NCBI GenBank assembly: GCA_025200525.1
Contig: CM045762.1
Coordinates: forward strand, 28,927,600-28,991,599
DNA length: 64,000 bases
Source of the DNA: Camellia lanceoleosa
Lineage: Eukaryota; Streptophyta; Magnoliopsida; Ericales; Theaceae
Reading direction: 5' to 3'
How positions within the stretch are numbered: the first letter of the stretch is position 1; each line of letters opens with the position of its first letter. The notes beneath the pieces are model-generated. The model was not told where the DNA came from. It saw only the letters and a list, made by a program, of their open reading frames with translations, and ran no database searches. The translations under genes and the position numbers were made by a program. Positions 57,482-64,000 of the stretch are shown piece by piece.

Positions 57482-59787
57482 ATGTCAGGACGTGGACGTG
57501 GTGGTGATAGGCATGATAGGCCTAGAAAGCATGAGGTGCCTTTACCGGATGATATTTTGGCACAAGAAAAAGGAGTTAGTTAAGCCAATGTGGCTGAACC
57601 AATTGCAAGAATGGCAACGGGGCGGGGTGGGGGCGGGGATCACACTCCCCGGTCCCAATCCTCGATGGTGAAAAATGTCCTGGCCCCGGCCCCGATCCCC
57701 GACGGGGAATCTATCACTCTCCCCGTCCTTGCCCCCAAACGGGGATCGAGTTTCCCCGACCCCAAAAATTCCTCGACCTAAATTTGTTTCAATATCATTA
57801 ACAACAACATCACACATACATTTTCAACAACACAGATCTGAGACACACACATAAAAAATCAACAACACAGATCAACACCAATAACAAAATCAATAACAAA
57901 ATCAACAACAAATCAACAACAAATCAACAACAAAATCATTAATAGATCAACTATCCAAAAAAAAAAATGACAGAAAGAGACACATTTATACAAGAGTGAT
58001 GAGATCTGACTCGGATCTGAGAGGACGATGGAGGAGATCATCTGAGTGTGCTGCGTGTATCATCAACACAGATTTGAGAGGTCGATGGAGGAGATCTGTT
58101 GTGATGGTGACTAAGACGAACGACTGAGGAGATCTGCGATGATGCTAAGTGTGCTGCGTGCTGCGTGTATGAAGGACGACGAAGATGAGAGGAGGGAACG
58201 GAGGAGGTGGCGGTGACTGGAAGAGAGAGAGGGTCGCGACGGAGGTGGAGCGAACAGTAGCGGTGTCGCCTCTGGAGGAGAGGTGCGAGAGTGAATCAGA
58301 GTAGAGGGAAGAGAGAGAGAGAGACCAGTGGCGAGCGAGAGAGAGAGAGGAGCGCCGTGTGAGTGAGAGTGAGAGGCAGAGGCAGAGGCAGAGGCAGAGG
58401 CTGAGTGTGTGTTTGACTCAAACCCTAAACAAATACAAGCATATATATATCCAGGGACAAAATGGTAATTTCACTTCGGAGATTAAGTGAGGCGGGGCTA
58501 GGGCCGGGCCGGGTCCGGGTCTGAAACAACTATCCCCATCCCCGGCCCAGATATCATCGGGGATGAATTTTTTAATACCATCCTCGGCCCATAGGGGATA
58601 TTTTTCGGTGAATAACCACTGAATTCGGGGTCAGGGGGTTGTGTCACCATCGGGCCGGTTTCAGATTGCCATCCCTAACTAGTTGGTCAGCAGGCCATGG
58701 ATACTTTGGCCTGCGAAATGGCCAGAGTATTATGGGAATCTATGGACATTATTAGGGTTGAGAATCAAGTCCAGGCCCAAGTAGTTGAGGCAGGGTCGTC
58801 ATTCTTGAAAAGAAAGTTCTTCCGGTCCAACTCGGACGAGTTTTTGGGCGATCCTAAAGAGCCTTTGAAAGCAGATAAATGGCTCGAACAAATGGTGAAG
58901 ACATTTGAGATGCTTGGCATTGAAGACAGTGGTTTGAGAGTGACCTTAGCATCCTTCCAATTGAAGGGAGATGCGGGTCAATGGTGGAAGTATGCACACA
59001 GGTTCATTGGAGTAACTTGGGAGGCTTTCGTCGACGCCTTCTAGGATAAGTTCTTACATCCCACTGTTAGAAAGAAGTTAAAGGAGCAATTCTTAAAGCT
59101 CAAGCAGTTGAACACACCGGTGGCTGAGTTTAGGCCGCATTTACTAGTCTATCAAGATACCAGAGTTAGTGGCGATAGAGGAGCGTCGTTGTGTGGAGTT
59201 TGAGAAAAGGTTTAGGACCAGCTTTCTTTTTAAGGTAGCCAATTTGATGATTACAGATTACGGGCGACTTGTAGAGTTGGCGGCTCATCTTGAGACCGTG
59301 ATGCAAAGGGAGGAGGAACGGATGAGGGGCTTTAAGAGGAGTCAGGATGTTTAAGGGGACTGTAAGAGACAGATGGGTTCTATTCCATAGCAGTTCCACG
59401 GAGCTCAGTCGAGGTTCACTTTTCCAGTACTGAGTTCGGGTTCTGGGAAAAGTGGTAAGGGAGATTTCACTTGCTTTAAGTGTGGCCAGTTAGATCACAA
59501 GTCTCTAGCTTGCATGTAAAGGGGATGAGGGCAATGGTCAGTTTCATCTGCGGCTTGTTCTTAGAGCCAAAGTTGGAGGAGAGGGCAGCCGCTCACTTGT
59601 TATTAGTGTGGGCAGTCAGGGCACTTGAACAGGTTTTGCCCTCAGTTAGGTGGCACATCTAATATATCTGGTTTGAGGCAGACATAAAGCTACCAGCCTG
59701 CACAGTCAGCATAGGCCTCGAGGGCCAATTAGGGAGCCTCTTCAGCTCAATCAGTATATCAGACGTATTCTCCGATGAGTGAGTAGG
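57482..59787 (+). pseudogene. Element C gag, interrupted
   Basis: Gag begins MSGRGRGGDRHDRPRKHEVP at 57482 and stops at TAA 57581-57583. It resumes after an inserted hAT-type element with MDTLACEMARV (58697). The capsid core is recognisable (FLGDPKEPLKADKWLEQM, FQLKGDAGQWWKYA, then LHPTVRKKLKEQFLKL). Stops and frameshifts follow from 59,042. An intact zinc knuckle CX2CX4HX4C (CFKCGQLDHKSLAC) lies at 59472-59513, and a damaged second knuckle near 59,600. Layout and primer site suggest Tekay/Del, but no chromodomain is in the window. Confidence 0.8.
57606..58677. mobile_element. hAT-like non-autonomous element in element C gag
   Basis: The left end CAAGAATGGCAACGGGG and complemented right end TAGGGATGGCAATCTG share ATGGCAA. 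Flanks ACCAATTG (57598-57605) and ACTAGTTG (58678-58685) match at 6 of 8 positions, consistent with an old 8-bp duplication. The ends are G/C-rich (GGGGCGGGG-type), the middle is CAACAA- and GAGA-rich. The open frames through the G-rich end are compositional and not supported as genes. Confidence 0.65.
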
Positions 59788-61645
59788 TGGAGCAGAGACC
59801 TTCAGGGCATGTGTATGATGTTACCACGCCGGACTTAGTGCCAGCACGTTCAGCTGTGAGATGTACTTTCTTGTTATGCAATTCTATTGTCAATGTGTTG
59901 ATTGATACGGGTGCATCCCACTCTTTTATTTCTTTTGCATTTGCATCGGCATTGGGGTTAGAATTGGCTCGGTTAGCATCTCCACTTAGTGTAGAGTCAC
60001 CTTTTGGTAGTGAGATTGTTTTGGAACAAGGGTGTCGGGAATGTGACATAGAGGTTAGGGGTGAGTAGCGGATATACCGATCTACCAAAACCGACCGAAC
60101 CGAACCGATCCGCCATATTTTGGATGGATGCATGATGACAAGCAGACGGTTGCGGATTGATTTTCTCCAATCCGCCAATCTGGCGGACGGATGGCGGATT
60201 TAACATTTCTTTGGCCGCAACCGAACCGCCAAACCGCGAGCATCCATAGTAATTTATAAGACTTTGTGTTTTCAGTTTGTTTAAATATTTTGTTTGTGTT
60301 TTCAATTAAAAAAAAGTTTAAATATTCTGTTGAAAAAAAGTTTTCAACTTCAATATCTTTTTTGAATTAAAAAAATAAACGTATTATTTATCTATATTTT
60401 TTGATTTTTAAATCTATCTCTAAAAATAATAAATAGAAAATATGATATATACTGGTTGGTTTTTGTTTCAAAAACAAATATAGATGTAACAATACAGGGA
60501 CATACAATTTCTACTACTGCTCTATTTATGGTTTTGGTGGTTTGAATTGTTTTTATATTTTAAGAACCACAGATTGTAATACTTTATGTGGATGAGGCAT
60601 GCTATGATTGTGATATTCTAAAGTTTCAAACTTTCTTGCTTTGGATGAGGCATGCAGTAATTGTAATATTTTTTTAAGTCATTGACTGTAATATTTTCTT
60701 CTTTTTTTTTTTTTTTTTTTGAGGAAGTGTACAAGTTGAATTATGTTGAAAATTTATAAAATTTTAAACCGCCAAACCGATTCGCATCCATCTGCCAAAC
60801 CGCCAATCCGCTCAATCCACATCCACCGGATTGGCGGACGGATGCAGATTGATTTTCTCCAATCCGCCAATCTGGCGGACAGATGGCGGATTGAAGGTTC
60901 CGTGGCCGCAACCAACCTGTGCTCACCCCTAATAGAGGTTGCTGGTCACCGACTTCTTTTTGCATTTGTGTTGATTAACATGTTAAGTTTTGATTATATT
61001 TTGGGTATGGATTGATTGTCATTGTATCGAGCTGTCATAGATTGTTACCGTTAGAGGGTTAATGTATATATCTTGAGCGATGATTGTTTTTATTTCATGG
61101 GGGACAGAACTGATAGAGTTTTATCATCAGTGTATGATCCACGTGCTCGAAGTGAACTTAGTTATCTTCCTGCAAACTTCTTAGGTAGTAATTGTGATGA
61201 AGTCCGAGTTGAGTTGCCGAGGGTAGGTTGTGAATATCCAGATGTTTTTCCCGAGGATCTCACTAGTTTGCCACATTATCGTGAGATTAAATTCTCTATT
61301 GAGTTTGTGCTTGGCACGATGCCGATTTCTATGGCATCGTATAGATTTGCACCTGCCGAGTTGCGTGAGTTAAAGATTTAACTCCAGGAATTGTTAGATA
61401 AGGGTTTTATTTACCCTAGTACTTCGCCTTGGAGAGCATCGGCTCTCTTTGCCAAGAAGAAAGATGGTGCATTGCGACTTTGCATTGATTACCGGAAGTT
61501 GAACTAGGTACTGTTAAGAACAAGTACCTAATGTCGTGCATAGATGATTTGTTTGTCCAGTTGAAGAGGTCTTGTTGCTTCTCTAAGATAGACTTGAAGT
61601 CGGGTTAACACCAGTTGACTATAAGTGAGGAGGATATCCAAAAGA
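59787..61645 (+). pseudogene. Element C protease and start of reverse transcriptase
   Basis: The protease motif VLIDTGASHSFIS is present (about 59,896-59,935). After the inserted MITE (60,056-60,931) the frame resumes with LLFAFVLINMLSFDYILGMD. The RT-linker part follows: [20 protein letters not shown] (61,240-61,300), then [20 protein letters not shown] and DYRKLN (to about 61,505). Stops are frequent beyond 61,010. The sequence ends where a B-family LTR fragment begins, so the RT catalytic block, RNase H and integrase are absent. Confidence 0.85.
60056..60931. mobile_element. hAT MITE with perfect ends and 8-bp TSD
   Basis: Perfect 10-bp terminal inverted repeats TAGGGGTGAG...CTCACCCCTA are flanked by identical 8-bp ATAGAGGT (60048-60055, 60932-60939). 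Both features define hAT superfamily insertions. Subterminal blocks with CCGCCAATC / GGCGGATT phrases occur near both ends. The block starting GATTGATTTTCTCCAATCCG is present in direct orientation at about 60,155 and 60,847. No transposase is encoded. Confidence 0.92.
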
Positions 61646-61652
61646 AAGAATT

Positions 61653-62028
61653 TTATTAAGGCCGAATTGTACAACACTGAGGTCGTTAATTAGGATCTCT
61701 TAGCTTTACTTGCTTGTCAAACTATTCATTTTATGTCTGTTTAATGTCAATTAGGTTTGTACACAGTAGGAGCATAAAATGAACAAAAATTGAGAGAAAA
61801 TTCTTTTCCGCACGTACGGAGGCCCATTCCCGTATGTGTGGCATTTACTTCCTAGCCAAACAAAGCCCAAGCTTCCCTCACGTATAGAGGGTTTTTCTCG
61901 CACATGCGGCTGTACCTCAAAAACCATGTCGTTGTTTTAAACCTGTTTGAAAGACAGTAAAAGAATAAAGGGAAGAAAAAGAGGCTGGATTAGGGTTCTG
62001 AAAAATTCTAAGAGAGAGAAGAGGCTAG
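61653..62028 (+). mobile_element. B-family LTR fragment
   Basis: ATTAAGGCCGAATTGTACAA and the following GAGGTCGTTAATTAGGATCT, ACTTGCTTGTCAAA, GGAGCATAAAATG and CTGTTTGAAAGAC blocks match the element B LTR in its own sense direction. Divergence is much greater than between the two element B LTRs. Only about the first third of the LTR is present; it ends GAGGCTAG where the next LTR starts. Cytosine-guanine palindromes here are decayed (CCGCACGTACGG, CGTATGTGTGG). Confidence 0.8.
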
Positions 62029-64000
62029 TGTAACAACCCCGATCCATAATTAACGATAATTCATGCTTAAGGGTGCCTAATAAGAAATTAAGAAGAAATC
62101 TTGAGTTGATTATATGTGCATTGCATCATTTTGTGTTTATATTTGTTTGATGTAGAAAGATTTGTTCATGTTTTGATTTCGATTTGCGAATTGAAGGCCT
62201 TATCTGCATCTAATTCTGAAATTGACTCGATTTATATGTTAATTAGAATTTATAGGATTTTATGGTAGGTTTAATTGAAATTCGATTCGGAATGATTAAA
62301 TTAGAATTATTGATGTCAATTAACTAATTAACTCTTGATTAGGCCTATATAAGGCTAATTTGACCCCACTAGTCATGTTTTGCACCTTCATTTTCCTCAT
62401 CTTAGTGCTCAAATGTGAGAGAGAGAAGGGAAGAAAAGATTGAACACAAACAAGAGGGATTGCTAGGAGAAAAGGAAGAAACCTTGGAGATTTGATCATC
62501 TAGCTCAAGAATTTAGCACCTAAGGCCCAATTGAACATCTAAGGTAAGAAGACAAGTCTCTAAGCTTGAAATTAAGTTGATTCATTTTTGAATTCTTGTA
62601 AGTTGAGCTAGGAGATGTAAGAATTAAGCTTAAGAAGTAGGGACAAAGATTAATTCATGCATGTATGTCCATATCATGGAGTTTGAGGTTGATTTCATGG
62701 GAATTCTCACATGCATGTTCATTTCTTCACAAATTGAGCATGATTTCAAGGGATTCTTTCCTGCATGTGTTCATCTCACTTGCATTTTGGGAATTCATCA
62801 TGTTTTCTATCAAGTTGCCAAGTTTGATCATGTTTTGAAGAGGTTAAGTTCAAGAGAATTCATGCATGCCATGTTCTTGGATCATTCATAAACTTTTAGT
62901 TGCATTTTGCAAAATTGGCAAGCCATTGGGCCTTGATTTCTTGAAATGATCTTTGATTCATGTTATCTTAAGGGTTTTCATATATTTTCTCAAGTTTTGG
63001 CCCAGGAAAATCAAGTTTGATGCTTTAAAGGTTGAGTTTGAGCTTGAAGATCAAATCTGGAAATTCCAGAATTTGCATCCACGCTCGAGCGACCTGATTC
63101 TCGCTCGAGCATGAAATGCATATACCTAAAAGTTTGCGTATCTTGCAGCACGCTCGAGCAACATAAGTCACGCTCAAGCGAAGGACTGAGTCTCACGCTC
63201 GAGCGGAGATCCAGTGTCTGTTGAGCGTGAAATGTGAGCAACTAGTACTTTTTCAAAAGTTGGCAGTCCGCTCGAGTGAGGAAAGTCGCGCTCAAGCGAA
63301 GTTTCATTGTCTGCATGCCCGCTCGAACGAGGGAACCTACGCTCGAGCATGGACCCTATTTTCAACAAGTTTTGAAAAATGTTTTCAAGTGCATTTTTGC
63401 ATCCCCGTTCCATCCTAGGCATTCCTAGGCCATGATTAAGACTCCATGATGAGGATAACGAAGTAGAAACACACCAAAACATGAAAGGACTAAGTTATCA
63501 TTTACGGGTGTGCAATTCGGAATATGTTCGTTCTGTATCTGTGTAGGTCAAGCGCCACAAGGAAGTTGAATTGTTTACTTACGACACTTATTGTTTGTGA
63601 GTAATAACTTAGTAAAGCTATGTTCAAGTAAATTATTTTCTGTACACGAATTAAGAATTGTTCTATGAAATATCATGTTTTATGCTATGAATGATTGTCC
63701 AAGTCTAACAAGCCCTTGACAATATGCTATGATTCAAGTAATGATATGTTTCAAGTGTATGCAAGATCCCGGTACTGGAGGTTCCTTATGGAACTGACAA
63801 GCTATCTATACCCGGCTGGAGGTTCCTAAGTGGAACTGACAAGTTTACAAGTTCCCAGTCCGAAGGTTCCTTTATGGGACTGACAAGTTATTCTTACCCG
63901 GCCGGAGGTTCTTATATAAAACTGACGAGTACGATTTAAGACATTGTGTGTGTGATCTGTCAGTGCTGATGGATGTACTACGTAAGACTATGCACGAACT
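62029..64000 (+). mobile_element. further LTR, truncated by window end
   Basis: It starts TGTAACAACCCCGATCC, a typical plant Ty3/gypsy LTR start. TATATAAGG lies at 62,345. A CGCTCGAGCG array spans 63,080-63,350, as in the element C-family LTR. A tandem repeat of GGAGGTTCCT-A-GGAACTGACAAG follows (63,770-63,930, about four units of 57-65 bp). No coding domain is seen. It could be a 5' LTR or solo LTR; its 3' end is outside the window. Confidence 0.6.
63770..63930 (+). repeat. GGTTCC...ACTGACAAG tandem repeat in LTR
   Basis: Four diverged units at about 63,778, 63,820, 63,862 and 63,903. Each reads GGAGGTTC, 5-10 bases, then GGAACTGACAAG or a variant. It sits within the truncated LTR. Confidence 0.75.

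Noticed and set aside
57465..57817. Overlapping open frames in G/C-rich DNA in element C gag
   Set aside because: They fall across the G/C-rich end of the inserted hAT-like element; the open frames reflect composition.
1..64000. tRNA or rRNA genes
   Set aside because: No cloverleaf-like block or rRNA-like sequence was noticed; only primer-binding sites complementary to tRNA ends were found.

Overview
The window is nuclear DNA from a flowering plant, most likely a eudicot. It is AT-rich, has introns with GT..AG borders, plant MITEs, three plant lineages of Ty3/gypsy LTR retrotransposons, and one recognisable host gene. The species cannot be named from the sequence. All identity and age statements are by-eye comparisons.

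Region 1 (1-4,400) is AT-rich intergenic DNA with MITE-like insertions. Region 2 (5,163-14,323, minus strand) is a SAWADEE HOMEODOMAIN HOMOLOG 2-like gene (SHH2/DTF2 family; the related SHH1 reads histone H3 marks for Pol IV and RNA-directed DNA methylation). Every annotated splice junction keeps frame. The gene is unusually rich in local tandem duplications: a 154-bp unit x3 in intron 1, a 210-bp unit x3 that has created two extra frame-neutral exons, a 102-bp duplication giving two in-frame acceptors for one exon, a ~290-bp duplication in the last intron, and ~26-residue repeats in the C-terminus.

Region 3 (about 14,930-51,690) is a direct tandem segmental duplication of about 5 kb of non-coding DNA. 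Each copy was later hit by different transposons. Copy 1 holds a 2.5-kb solo LTR, a MITE, and element A (20,440-32,244; Tat lineage, plus strand, TSD ATCAC). Copy 2 holds a 231-bp insertion, element B (34,067-47,176; Athila lineage, minus strand, TSD ACAAC) and two PIF/Harbinger-type elements. Each copy preserves the empty sites of the other's insertions, so the order of events can be read: MITEs, then duplication, then B (LTRs visibly diverged), then A (LTRs nearly identical).

Element A has gag, protease, reverse transcriptase, two RNase H domains and integrase in the sense direction. These are followed by about ten 63/65-bp repeats that can each fold into a perfect hairpin, then a spliced antisense gene with a Transposase_28-like domain. 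Element B has gag-pol plus an env-position ORF. Both are broken by stop codons and both integrases have lost the second catalytic aspartate.

Region 4 (52,048-64,000) is a nest of degraded LTR elements. It has an A-family LTR remnant, an LTR fragment with a GTCGAC array and TATA box, two related LTRs in inverted orientation followed by a decayed gag-pol (element C, probably Tekay/Del chromovirus) that carries two hAT-type insertions, a B-family LTR fragment, and another LTR running off the window. Four of these LTR groups carry short arrays of CpG-centred palindromes, a shared architecture described under findings.
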